Notes under the pieces: model-generated
Seen by the model: only the letters and a program-made list of their open reading frames with translations
Told to the model about the DNA's origin: nothing
The model's database searches: none
DNA from: Candidatus Iainarchaeum sp.
Lineage (GTDB): Archaea > Iainarchaeota > Iainarchaeia > Iainarchaeales > JAXPJC01
Assembly (NCBI GenBank): GCA_018304445.1
Contig: JAGVWD010000009.1
Coordinates: forward strand, 1-8,867
DNA: 8,867 nt
Direction of reading: 5' to 3'
Translations under genes and position numbers: made by a program
Shown here: one piece after another, positions 1-7,280 of the stretch
Layout of the letters: every line of letters starts with the position of its first letter
Numbering within the stretch: the stretch's first letter is position 1

Positions 1-1324
1 TTCCCGAGGCTATTACATCAAAGCTTACATCTCCGGAAGCAACCTTGGGTTTTGTAACTTTCATTTCAACAACAATTTCCTCCCCTGGCGCAATATTGAA
101 GTGATTTGGGGAAAATTCCACTGAAAACTCAGGTGGAATTGCTGTTATATCAAAATGCACATCCGTGAGAATTTCGGAGGTTGTGTTTTTTATTGGCTGC
201 CTTATTGCAACTGTTTCAATGCTTGAAACTTCAGGGGCAGAAGGTTCTGCAATCGGTGCGGTTGCTTCCTTTACTTCGACATTGAATTCCGCAACCCTGC
301 TGATTTCCCCATTAAAATAAATCCTCGCGGAGTAGATTCCCGGAAGCGTGCCCTGTGATGCCTTGATTGCAAAGGGCAGAGATGTGCTTTCTCCCGCGCC
401 AACATCAATTGCATTTGACTGAAGCTGTATAAGCTCCGAACTGGAAGTCATGGCGAAATGAAGCGCATCATATCCTGTGTTTGTTATAAGCACAGCGGAA
501 TTGCTGTCAGTTCCTGCGCCCAGCGCATAAACCGCATATGGCACGTCAATTTTTGCATCATAAAACGGCTTTGCAAGTATTGAAATTTCGCCAAGGCTGA
601 ACTGCAGGTTTGTTGCAAGGTCGAGCAGCGCAATTCCAATTCCATAATTTCCCGGCTGCAGGCCTGCCGAACTCTTTGCAGTTATATAGATGCTGTGTGT
701 GCAGTTCATGCAAACATTGTATGCAATCGGGGGATTTGCGCTCAGATCAATTCCTTTTGGAACGTTGAAAAACACCACATTGAAGTCGCTTGCGGAGCCT
801 GAATTCCTGAAGCTCACAATTGTGCTTTCATTGTCATTCTTTGCCATTATCAGCGCGGGATTGCTGAATTTCACTGCCGAAATGATTGGGGAAATATTCG
901 AATTTGCGCTTGTTGTGTAGAGGTAGTCTGAGGACTCTGAAACTTCCACAACAATTACCTCGCTTGCGCTCATTTCCCTTCCGAACTCATCAGCCGCCTT
1001 TATGCTCATCTCAAGGTTGTAAATTCCTGGAAAGGCGTCTTCCGCAACCTCAATGCCATAATCAAATGCATAGGTGTCCTGCATCTTTATAGGGGAAAAG
1101 TCCCCTGTAAGCTGCACCTTCGGATAATCCCTGGCTTCAGTATAAACAGTTGCAAGCTGGCTTGCGCCTTCCACTCCATAAGTTGCGCTGATTGGATAAG
1201 TGCTGCCCTGCTGCATTTCAACCCTTGCGGGGCTTACTTCCATGCTCAAATAGAGGGCGTTTGCAGTGCCCGCATAGATTATGAGCGCAATGCCAACAAA
1301 TGCGAAAAACAATTTGAAGGTCAT
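1..1324 (-). CDS. Secreted multidomain Ig-like/NEW3-like surface protein, C-terminus beyond the left edge
   Basis: The minus-strand frame opens at an ATG (1324-1322) and runs 441 codons without a stop to the window edge, so the C-terminus is missing. Residues 1-23 form a signal peptide: N-region MTFK, hydrophobic core to about residue 18, and a cleavage site after TANA. The mature part reads as successive beta-sandwich domains of about 100 residues (roughly 24-128, 143-252, 256-352 and 378 to the edge), separated near 353-365 by an Ala/Pro/Glu linker. Phrases such as FRNSGSASDF, ITNTGYDAL and a P-G-x-Y near each domain end are typical of NEW3/CARDB-like folds. A CxxC pair lies at residues 205 and 208, and several N-X-S/T sequons are present. 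The start is supported by GGAGTG 6 nt upstream. It follows another giant secreted protein on the same strand, 80 bp away. I infer a cell-surface structural, adhesive or binding role. No enzymatic motif is visible, and a C-terminal anchor would lie outside the window. Confidence 0.85.
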   Translation of the reverse strand, partial: MTFKLFFAFVGIALIIYAGTANALYLSMEVSPARVEMQQGSTYPISATYGVEGASQLATVYTEARDYPKVQLTGDFSPIKMQDTYAFDYGIEVAEDAFPGIYNLEMSIKAADEFGREMSASEVIVVEVSESSDYLYTTSANSNISPIISAVKFSNPALIMAKNDNESTIVSFRNSGSASDFNVVFFNVPKGIDLSANPPIAYNVCMNCTHSIYITAKSSAGLQPGNYGIGIALLDLATNLQFSLGEISILAKPFYDAKIDVPYAVYALGAGTDSNSAVLITNTGYDALHFAMTSSSELIQLQSNAIDVGAGESTSLPFAIKASQGTLPGIYSARIYFNGEISRVAEFNVEVKEATAPIAEPSAPEVSSIETVAIRQPIKNTTSEILTDVHFDITAIPPEFSVEFSPNHFNIAPGEEIVVEMKVTKPKVASGDVSFDVIASG

Positions 1325-1330
1325 TTAATT

Positions 1331-1379
1331 CACTCCATAACGTTAATACATATATATTATAGTTTCCGGCATTTATAAG
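1331..1379 (-). promoter_or_regulatory. Promoter-like region and ribosome-binding site of the left-edge secreted protein gene
   Basis: Read on the minus strand, the 80-bp gap upstream of the start at 1324 holds a TATA-like TTATAAAT (complement of about 1371-1378) and a GGAGTG ribosome-binding site (complement of 1331-1336). Transcription starting about 25 nt from the TATA-like box would leave a leader of roughly 20 nt containing the GGAGTG. A second TATA-like stretch (complement of 1351-1358) is too close to the start to leave room for the ribosome-binding site. The gene therefore can be transcribed separately from the larger gene upstream. Confidence 0.5.
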
Positions 1380-1390
1380 GCTTTCCTATT

Positions 1391-1430
1391 TAAAAAGGCG
1401 GAAATCAGCGCTTTTGCGCATGCGCAAAAG
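1391..1430 (-). terminator. Hairpin plus T-run terminator overlapping the end of the large surface-protein gene
   Basis: Positions 1411-1430 are a perfect 20-bp palindrome, CTTTTGCGCATGCGCAAAAG, which can fold as an 8-bp stem with a CATG loop. It lies inside the last codons (F-A-H-A-Q-K) of the 1303-aa protein. On the minus strand it is followed by the stop codon, then TTTCCGCC and a run of five T (complement of 1392-1396). A stem followed by a T-run is the layout of an intrinsic terminator. In archaea the T-run alone can suffice, so the stem may be incidental or may stabilise the RNA 3' end. Confidence 0.5.
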
Positions 1431-4400
1431 GCCTGCTCGGCATCCTCTGCTTCGAGAGCCTGAAGGCAAGGGCAAACACTATAATTACAGCAAGGGCCAG
1501 TATGCCCAATCCTGCCGAAGGCCCCAATGCGAACAATCCCACAAGCGCGCCCTCAGGCCTTTCCTCCCCTGCTGACCCCTTCACATAGAGAACCATCGGC
1601 TTTTCCGAAACATACTTGTCGCTTGCAACCCTGAGCGTCAGCCCCCAGTCCCCAATTCCCGCATTTGAAGCGAGTTTTATTGTTCCCTTTGCAGTAATTG
1701 TTGAATTTGCATCAACGTTCCCTGTGTCTATTGAATTGAAGTAAATGTTGTCCGGCAATCCCTCTATTGAAATATTGATGTTTGTTATTTTCTCATTTGT
1801 CGGGTTTGTTATGATGAATGTGAGCTGCTGCTCTGCGCCCTGGTTCAAGTCAATTACCTGGGGATAGCTTTCAATGCGCAGGACATCTTCCTGCAGTATC
1901 CTTTCCGAAGCAACCTCGAATGCAATTGCAATTTCCTTTGTTGCATATGCGCCTGATGCTTTGAGCGTTATGCTTTTTGTTCCAACATCCGCGTCCGCAG
2001 AAACATCAATTTTTATGCTCACTTGCTTTGAGTTTCCCGCATTCAGGTATGCGTTGGAATCGGAAAGCGCAGCGCTTATGCCCTCATAGCCCTCTGAAAC
2101 TGAAAGGCTGTAATCCTCGCCATAATCCCCTATATTCTTCACAAGCGCATAAATTGTTGAGGAGGAATTGCGCTTTATCTCCAGGCCGGGGTTCAGAGCA
2201 CTTAATTCTGTTGCGTGTGCTTTTGCAACATTTACACACACTATCCTCTTTGCATAGCCCTCCGGGTTGTAGGCGAACAATTCAATGTTATGGGTTCCCG
2301 CAGAGCTCTCCGGCAGTGTTGTTATTTTGACCGAATTTGAGTATGTTGAGCCGCTCTCAATTGAGAATGCGGGAGTTTTCACTTCAGAAATGAGATCCCC
2401 CTCTGCAGTTGCATTTATTGAAAGTTTTCCCCCTGAAATGTTCTCCACGCTGAATGGGATTTCCTTCGAGGAGTTCTTGTTCATGTCAATGCATCCTGCA
2501 TTCACATCAAGAGTGAATTCCGCAGCCTGCGTTTCAGCGCAGTCAATCACGTTGAAGAAAAGGTCTTCCCTTACAGAATTATTGCCCAGGAGTGCTGTAG
2601 CAGCAATTTTATAATTGTCTGCGATTTTTGTTGTTGAATTTGTTTTTATTGTAAGTTCCACATACTGCTGGCTGCCTGTTGAAAGCAATAAATTGTCAGG
2701 CGAGAAATACGGGAGGAACATCTCGGATTCCGCCTTCAGCACAATGCTGTTCTGGTCGTAGTAATTGTTTTTCAGGAGCACGTTTATTTTTCCTGTAGAG
2801 CCCCCGCATATGCTCGTGGTATTTGCGCTCAGCTCAACGGCCGGCGTCTGCCCGATTCTGACCCCGATAACGCTTGAAACGCTTTCTGTTGCCGAAGCTG
2901 AATAGGTCGCGGTAAATGTTGCAGAGTAGCTTCCATAAACAGCGTCGCTTGTCGCGCTTATTCCCAGGGAAACAGCGCTCTGCTCATTTCCATTAAGGCA
3001 CAGGGATTGCGCATTCAGGGCTGTTTTCACATATGGGCTGCTTGAGCTTGCGCTGAAGGTCATGCAGATTTTAGAACTTGAAGTGTTTCTTACTGTGAAA
3101 CTTGCGCTTTCATTGTCTGCCTTGTCAAGCTCGTAATTTATGAATACCGCATCCAAATCTATTTTTGTGAGGCTCTCCTTGACATTTACTGCATAATTGT
3201 AGGGCTCGCGGTTCGCATTGTAATCCAGATTAAGCGTTATATTATATTCTCCAACCGCTGCAGAATCCTCTGCGCCGACATTCAAGGATACAGTTGTTGA
3301 GGCATTTGCATCAATGCAGGGATTGTTCGGTGCAACAGCAACTGAAAGCGCGGAATTTGAGCTCAGCGCAGTTATCAACGGGCAGATCTGCGCTGCCGAA
3401 TTGTTCTTTATTGTCACGCTTGCGCCTGATTGCTCGGCAATCTCAACATCCAGTTCAGGGGGGGAGAACTGCACTGAAAAATTCCCAATTACATTTGCAT
3501 TGAAGCTTGCATTCGCATACAATCCGGCAGGGTCAGTTGCTCTGACAGTTACAAGATTTGTGCCCAAACTATTTGCATCCGGCGCTGCGCAATTGATATA
3601 CTGATTTGCGGTTATTGAGCAGTTCAGCAAATTTGAATCGCTCTGCGATACGATTGTAAATGCCAATTGGGCATCAGCGCTTTCCGCATCGCTTGCATAT
3701 GCCCATAAATCAATCAAATTTGCCTGCGCGGCTGCATTGATTAAAATATTCTGGCCAGGCAGCGCAGAAATTGCAGGAGAGGAATTTGCAATAACTGTGA
3801 AGCTCCAGCCTGCGCTTGAGTAATTGCCAAGGGAATCGGCAGCTGTAATTGCAGCGTCAACCTGCTGATTGTAGGCAAATTGCACGCTTGGGGCGAATGT
3901 AACTGTGCCATTATTGTAGCTTATTTCCTGGTTTGCAAGGGTATAATCGACTCCTTCAACAGCCATTGTTATGGAGTCCAGGTTAATGCCTGAAACATCG
4001 CTCAATTGCGCGCTTATGGGCTGCAGAAGATTGGTGCTCATGGCCCCATCAGCAGGGTTCATGTTGGCAATTGCAGGCCCTGTGTTGTCAATAACAAAAT
4101 TGCCGTCGCTGTAGCCAGTTATTGTTTCATAGCCGATTGTTCCATCCCCGTTATCCACTGTGCCTGTGATGCTTACAGCAAGGAAATAATTGCCATCTGC
4201 AAACCCGCTTGCTGGTGAATAGGGATAGCACGCAAAGGAATTGTCTAAACTGGAGCAGTTGTATGGGTCATACATATCAAAATCTGAAAACACGACATAG
4301 CTGTAACCGTTGCTGATGTCCGCATCATTGTCAAGGTAAATGCCCGCCCCGTTCAAATTAGGCCCTATGCCTTCGGATGTGAAGTATGCAAAAATGCTGT

Positions 4401-5316
4401 TGCTGAAATATATTCCCGAATAGGGATAATCAACCTGCACGCTCTGCGCATTTGCTGAAGCGAGCATGAAAATTGCAAGGAACAGAATTGCGGCATAGTG
4501 GATCTTCTTTCCCTGCGCCCTGTGCACAAATCTCGCGATAAATGAAATAAGGAGAAGCGCTGCAACTATTGCAAGCAATATATCAATAGCAACTTCAGTG
4601 CTTATTTCCGGGAAAAGCGCGGCAAAGCCGGCAAGCGCGCCCTTTGCACCGTATTTCAGCGCCATCTTCTCAGAATGCTTAAAACCAAGCGCGGAAAAAT
4701 TAAGCACTGCGTTCCCGTCAAATGAGCTTGCGGGCCTGAGTAGGATTGTCTGGGTTCTTGTCTCAAGTGCGGGAATCTGCAATTTGAATGTTTGCGGGCC
4801 CACATTCCAGTCCGATGGAATGCCTTCAATCCCTGAAAATTCCACTTCCATATCCTGGACTGTTTTGTTATATGCAGTAACATCAATCCAGAAAGTGTTC
4901 GCGTCCTTGTCTGCGCTGTAATTTGAATTTATTGTGAGCTCAGCAGGGAATTCATCAAGCGCATAGAATTTAAGGGTTATTTCTTTTGTTTCGATATTGC
5001 CGCCCAGGGAAATCTGCAGATTCGCCTTCTGCTGTATTCCTACAAATTCCGCTTTCGGGTAAAGCCGCATTTTTATTTCGGATGATTTGTTCGCATCAAT
5101 GGAAGCCGGAAGCGCGCCTTCAATTTCATAATCAATCGGCGCAAAGAGCTTCACATCCAACGCCTGGGTTGTGGAAGAGCTGTTGCTTACTGTAAAAACA
5201 AGCTCTTTTGGAATCTGGTTGAACTGCACTATTGGCTGAACTGAAATCGCGGCCTGCGCAGCAGATGCTAAAAGCAACGAAAGCAACACTACTGCCAAAA
5301 TTCTGACCCCGAACAT
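1405..5316 (-). CDS. Giant N-glycosylatable surface protein with tandem Ig-like domains and an internal membrane hairpin/second signal peptide
   Basis: This 1303-aa protein has a signal peptide at residues 1-22 (cleavage after AAQA), then two beta-rich domains to about 242. A transmembrane segment follows at 243-262, then a short basic loop (HRAQGKK) and a second hydrophobic stretch at 273-287 ending in ASANA at 286-290, which looks like a second signal peptide. After it come a Cys-containing domain (291-410), a Big-like domain starting NTGPAIANMNPADG (411-509), a cadherin-like domain (512-610), and about six tandem ~100-residue NEW3-like domains (613-1246), several with paired cysteines. A C-terminal membrane anchor lies near 1258-1286, followed by a basic tail (RLSKQRMPSRPF). 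I count about 26 N-X-S/T sequons excluding those with Pro, which suits an N-glycosylated archaeal envelope protein. There is no strong ribosome-binding site at the ATG, but the signal peptide supports this start. The gene neighbours another secreted protein downstream. The role is inferred as cell-surface structure or adhesion; no catalytic motif was seen. Confidence 0.88.
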   Translation of the reverse strand: MFGVRILAVVLLSLLLASAAQAAISVQPIVQFNQIPKELVFTVSNSSSTTQALDVKLFAPIDYEIEGALPASIDANKSSEIKMRLYPKAEFVGIQQKANLQISLGGNIETKEITLKFYALDEFPAELTINSNYSADKDANTFWIDVTAYNKTVQDMEVEFSGIEGIPSDWNVGPQTFKLQIPALETRTQTILLRPASSFDGNAVLNFSALGFKHSEKMALKYGAKGALAGFAALFPEISTEVAIDILLAIVAALLLISFIARFVHRAQGKKIHYAAILFLAIFMLASANAQSVQVDYPYSGIYFSNSIFAYFTSEGIGPNLNGAGIYLDNDADISNGYSYVVFSDFDMYDPYNCSSLDNSFACYPYSPASGFADGNYFLAVSITGTVDNGDGTIGYETITGYSDGNFVIDNTGPAIANMNPADGAMSTNLLQPISAQLSDVSGINLDSITMAVEGVDYTLANQEISYNNGTVTFAPSVQFAYNQQVDAAITAADSLGNYSSAGWSFTVIANSSPAISALPGQNILINAAAQANLIDLWAYASDAESADAQLAFTIVSQSDSNLLNCSITANQYINCAAPDANSLGTNLVTVRATDPAGLYANASFNANVIGNFSVQFSPPELDVEIAEQSGASVTIKNNSAAQICPLITALSSNSALSVAVAPNNPCIDANASTTVSLNVGAEDSAAVGEYNITLNLDYNANREPYNYAVNVKESLTKIDLDAVFINYELDKADNESASFTVRNTSSSKICMTFSASSSSPYVKTALNAQSLCLNGNEQSAVSLGISATSDAVYGSYSATFTATYSASATESVSSVIGVRIGQTPAVELSANTTSICGGSTGKINVLLKNNYYDQNSIVLKAESEMFLPYFSPDNLLLSTGSQQYVELTIKTNSTTKIADNYKIAATALLGNNSVREDLFFNVIDCAETQAAEFTLDVNAGCIDMNKNSSKEIPFSVENISGGKLSINATAEGDLISEVKTPAFSIESGSTYSNSVKITTLPESSAGTHNIELFAYNPEGYAKRIVCVNVAKAHATELSALNPGLEIKRNSSSTIYALVKNIGDYGEDYSLSVSEGYEGISAALSDSNAYLNAGNSKQVSIKIDVSADADVGTKSITLKASGAYATKEIAIAFEVASERILQEDVLRIESYPQVIDLNQGAEQQLTFIITNPTNEKITNINISIEGLPDNIYFNSIDTGNVDANSTITAKGTIKLASNAGIGDWGLTLRVASDKYVSEKPMVLYVKGSAGEERPEGALVGLFALGPSAGLGILALAVIIVFALAFRLSKQRMPSRPFAHAQKR

Positions 5317-5324
5317 AGATATCA

Positions 5325-5381
5325 GATTAACTGATTAACATTAATTAAGTATAATAATTAGCAGTCAAAGTTGTATATAAA
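5325..5381 (-). promoter_or_regulatory. Promoter-like region of the giant surface-protein gene
   Basis: The 90-bp gap between the regulator's stop and this gene's start is AT-rich. On the minus strand it carries TTTATATACAA (complement of 5371-5381), a TATA-like box 55-65 nt before the start codon, which would place transcription start near 5350 and give a leader of about 35 nt. No clear Shine-Dalgarno sequence precedes the ATG. Two copies of GATTAAC on the plus strand (5325-5331 and 5333-5339) sit in the predicted leader; their role is unknown. Confidence 0.45.
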
Positions 5382-5406
5382 CCCTGCTGTTTTGCCAGCC
5401 GTGAGG

Positions 5407-6015
5407 CTAAGCGCGCTTCCCTGCCACAATTGCGCCCAGAAGGTCGGTTTTTGTTATTATTCCGGCAATTCCGCCGTGCTTTGCAACCAGGACGGCGGGA
5501 TAATGCTCAAGCATTGCGGCTATCATCTCCTGCGGCGAATTCTCCTGTATCATGGGCGGGGAGTCCTCCATTATCTGCTTTACGGGAAGCTCGGCAATGC
5601 TCTTTTGCCTGCTGGAATAATCCTGCCCTGCTTCAATAATCCTTTTTTCCGAAATCAGCCCCACTACTTTCCCTGAATCAACAACAGGCAGCTGGCTTAT
5701 GCTGTGCCTGCGCATTATGATTATGACATCCTTTATTTTCTCATTTGCCTTCACGTCAATTACATGCTTCCGCATAATGTCCTTCGCGGTTTTCACATCC
5801 GTGCGCTTTGCGGAATCCAGCGCATTCAGCAGCTTCTTCGCATTCTCATAGCCTGGAACGAGATTTCCGGACTCTATCTTTGCAATGAGCGATTGCGAGA
5901 CATGAGCGAGCTTTGCAAGCTGCGTTTGAGTAAGCCCCAGATGCATGCGCCTTAATTTTATTTCAGTCAGCTCCGGAAGCATGTTCTGATTATGTACCAA
6001 AACCCTTTTAATCAT
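5407..6015 (-). CDS. XRE-type helix-turn-helix transcriptional regulator with two CBS domains
   Basis: This 202-aa protein is predicted to be a cytoplasmic ligand-responsive DNA-binding regulator. An XRE/HTH_3 domain spans about residues 17-66, with the first HTH helix near TQTQLAKLAHV (29-39) and the recognition helix near SQSLIAKIESG (40-50). Two CBS domains follow at about 77-130 (AKDIMRKHVIDV... GLISEKRII) and 144-198 (VKQIMEDSPPMI... GIITKTDLL). CBS2 keeps the G-I-I-T-x-x-D motif (185-191) typical of adenosyl-ligand sites. CBS1 has Arg where that Asp is expected, suggesting one functional site. HTH-CBS fusions are common in archaea, and known CBS ligands include AMP, ATP and SAM. The start is uncertain: Met12 (5982) also precedes a family-like N-terminus (MLPELTEIKLRRMHLGLTQ), and neither start has a strong ribosome-binding site. 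The gene is divergent from metK, with a palindrome and a TATA-like box between them. Confidence 0.92.
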   Translation of the reverse strand: MIKRVLVHNQNMLPELTEIKLRRMHLGLTQTQLAKLAHVSQSLIAKIESGNLVPGYENAKKLLNALDSAKRTDVKTAKDIMRKHVIDVKANEKIKDVIIIMRRHSISQLPVVDSGKVVGLISEKRIIEAGQDYSSRQKSIAELPVKQIMEDSPPMIQENSPQEMIAAMLEHYPAVLVAKHGGIAGIITKTDLLGAIVAGKRA

Positions 6016-6033
6016 TATTCCTATAGGAATAAT
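6014..6033. promoter_or_regulatory. Perfect 20-bp palindrome, candidate operator of the HTH-CBS regulator
   Basis: ATTATTCCTATAGGAATAAT is identical to its reverse complement over all 20 bases; the symmetry breaks at 6013/6034. It includes the first two bases of the regulator's annotated start codon and covers the place where transcription would begin if the TATA-like box near 6055 is used leftward. XRE-type dimers usually bind such symmetric sites, so autorepression is a reasonable inference. For metK the site lies upstream of the TATA-like box, where a bound protein could activate or be neutral. Confidence 0.55.
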
Positions 6034-6049
6034 TCTTGCAAATAATTAT

Positions 6050-6061
6050 TATTTATAAATA
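6050..6061. promoter_or_regulatory. metK: Symmetric TATA-like box in the divergent regulator/metK spacer
   Basis: TATTTATAAATA is a perfect 12-bp palindrome that matches an archaeal TATA box in both orientations. Rightward it would start transcription near 6082, giving metK a leader of just under 40 nt that holds its ribosome-binding site. Leftward it would start transcription near 6030, within the candidate operator and close to the regulator's start codon. Direction would depend on flanking BRE elements, which I cannot assign with certainty. Confidence 0.5.
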
Positions 6062-6102
6062 TTTTGAACTTCCCTAATAGTGCAGATATACAATAAATAA
6101 AA

Positions 6103-6113
6103 AAGGAGTTGAT
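6103..6113 (+). promoter_or_regulatory. metK: Extended ribosome-binding site of metK
   Basis: AAGGAGTTGAT differs at one base from AAGGAGGTGAT, the complement of the 16S rRNA 3' end. Its GGAG core ends 11 nt before the metK ATG, which supports the 6120 start. An ATG at 6112 within the site opens only a three-codon frame (Met-Glu-Lys) whose TGA stop overlaps the metK ATG. Confidence 0.7.
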
Positions 6114-6119
6114 GGAAAA

Positions 6120-7280
6120 ATGAGATGCGGGGGATTTTTGTTTACCAGCGAGGCGATGACAGAGGGCCATCCGGACAAGGTATGCGACCAGATTGCGGAT
6201 GCAGTTCTCGACAGGATAATTGCAGACGACCCTTACGGAAGGGTTGCGTGCGAAGTAATGGCAGGGATGGGATTCATAATAGTTACAGGGGAAATTACCA
6301 CAAAGACCTATGTTGATGTGCAGAAGATTGTAAGAGGCGTGCTTGAGCACATAGGATATACAAAGCCGGAATACGGATTTGACTATCATACCGTCGGAGT
6401 GCTTACAGCAATACACGAGCAGAGCCCGGACATTTCACAGGGCGTTACGAAGAAAACCCCGAAGGAAGTAGGGGCGGGGGACCAAGGAATGATGTCAGGC
6501 TATGCAACAAATGAAACGCCTGAATTGATGCCATTGCCTATCACTCTCGCGCACAAGATTGCCAAGCGCGCCACAGACTTGAGAAAGAACGGCACCCTGA
6601 AGTATCTGCGTCCGGATGGAAAAATGCAGATTACAATAGAGTATGACAAGGACAAGCCAATCCGCGCGGATTCTGTTGTTGTTGCAGTACAGCACGACCC
6701 TGATGTTACATTGGAGCAACTGCGCGCTGATGTGAAAGAGCACATAATAAAGCCGGTTGTCGGAAAATACCTTGATGAAAAAACAAAATACTACATCAAC
6801 AACACAGGGCGCTTTGTTATTGGCGGTCCAGTAGCGGATTCAGGCTGCACAGGCAGAAAGATAATCCAGGACACATATGGCGGCGTAGGAAATCACGGAG
6901 GCGGCGCATTCTCAGGGAAAGACCCCACAAAGGTTGACAGGAGCGCGGCATACTATGCAAGATATGTTGCAAAGAACATTGTTGCAGCAGGGCTTGCAGA
7001 CCGCTGTGAAGTGCAGCTTTCCTATGTGATAGGGGGCACAGAACCATTGAGCATATTCATTGACACATATGGAACGAACAAGGTAGACCCACACAAGATA
7101 TATGGCGCAGTGTGCAAGCACTTCAAGTTCGGCCCGGGGGAGATAATTGAGGAATTGCAGCTCCGCAGGCCCATATTCAGCAAAACCACAGTCTATGGCC
7201 ACTTCGGAAGGAATGAGCCGGAATTCATATGGGAAAAGACCGACAGGGCAGAGCTTCTGAAAAAGGAATGCGGGCTTTAA
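6120..7280 (+). CDS. metK: S-adenosylmethionine synthetase, bacterial-type MetK
   Basis: This enzyme makes S-adenosylmethionine from methionine and ATP, releasing phosphate and pyrophosphate. It supplies the cell's methyl donor and acts in the cytoplasm, normally as a tetramer. At 386 aa it is full length for the bacterial family (E. coli MetK is about 384). Visible motifs are [20 protein letters not shown] (7-26, with the catalytic HPDK at 17-20), the signature GAGDQG at 118-123, a lysine in PDGKMQIT near 168, [12 protein letters not shown] at 244-255 and the P-loop-like signature [19 protein letters not shown] at 260-278. No key residue appears missing. Most archaea instead use a distinct, very divergent MAT family, so in this archaeal-looking setting the gene probably reflects old transfer from bacteria, or a lineage that uses the bacterial form. 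It is divergent from the HTH-CBS regulator and ends in a terminator-like hairpin and T-run. Confidence 0.97.
   Translation: MRCGGFLFTSEAMTEGHPDKVCDQIADAVLDRIIADDPYGRVACEVMAGMGFIIVTGEITTKTYVDVQKIVRGVLEHIGYTKPEYGFDYHTVGVLTAIHEQSPDISQGVTKKTPKEVGAGDQGMMSGYATNETPELMPLPITLAHKIAKRATDLRKNGTLKYLRPDGKMQITIEYDKDKPIRADSVVVAVQHDPDVTLEQLRADVKEHIIKPVVGKYLDEKTKYYINNTGRFVIGGPVADSGCTGRKIIQDTYGGVGNHGGGAFSGKDPTKVDRSAAYYARYVAKNIVAAGLADRCEVQLSYVIGGTEPLSIFIDTYGTNKVDPHKIYGAVCKHFKFGPGEIIEELQLRRPIFSKTTVYGHFGRNEPEFIWEKTDRAELLKKECGL

Noticed and set aside
1815..1850. TGATGA-containing stretch resembling a C box of a C/D guide RNA
   Set aside because: It lies inside the giant surface-protein gene, antisense, with no convincing D, C' and D' boxes at the right spacing.
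4598..4921. Plus-strand open frame of 107 codons opposite the giant surface-protein gene, with several similar ones nearby
   Set aside because: These are antisense to one long minus-strand gene with signal peptide and consistent domain repeats; low stop frequency opposite GC-containing codons explains them.
5409..5418. Palindrome AAGCGCGCTT at the end of the HTH-CBS gene
   Set aside because: Only 10 bp, no T-run follows, and GCGC-rich words are common in this genome's coding sequence.
6021..6416. Minus-strand open frame of 131 codons running into the metK 5' region
   Set aside because: It covers the promoter spacer and the antisense of metK; the translation is Cys-rich and without domain character.
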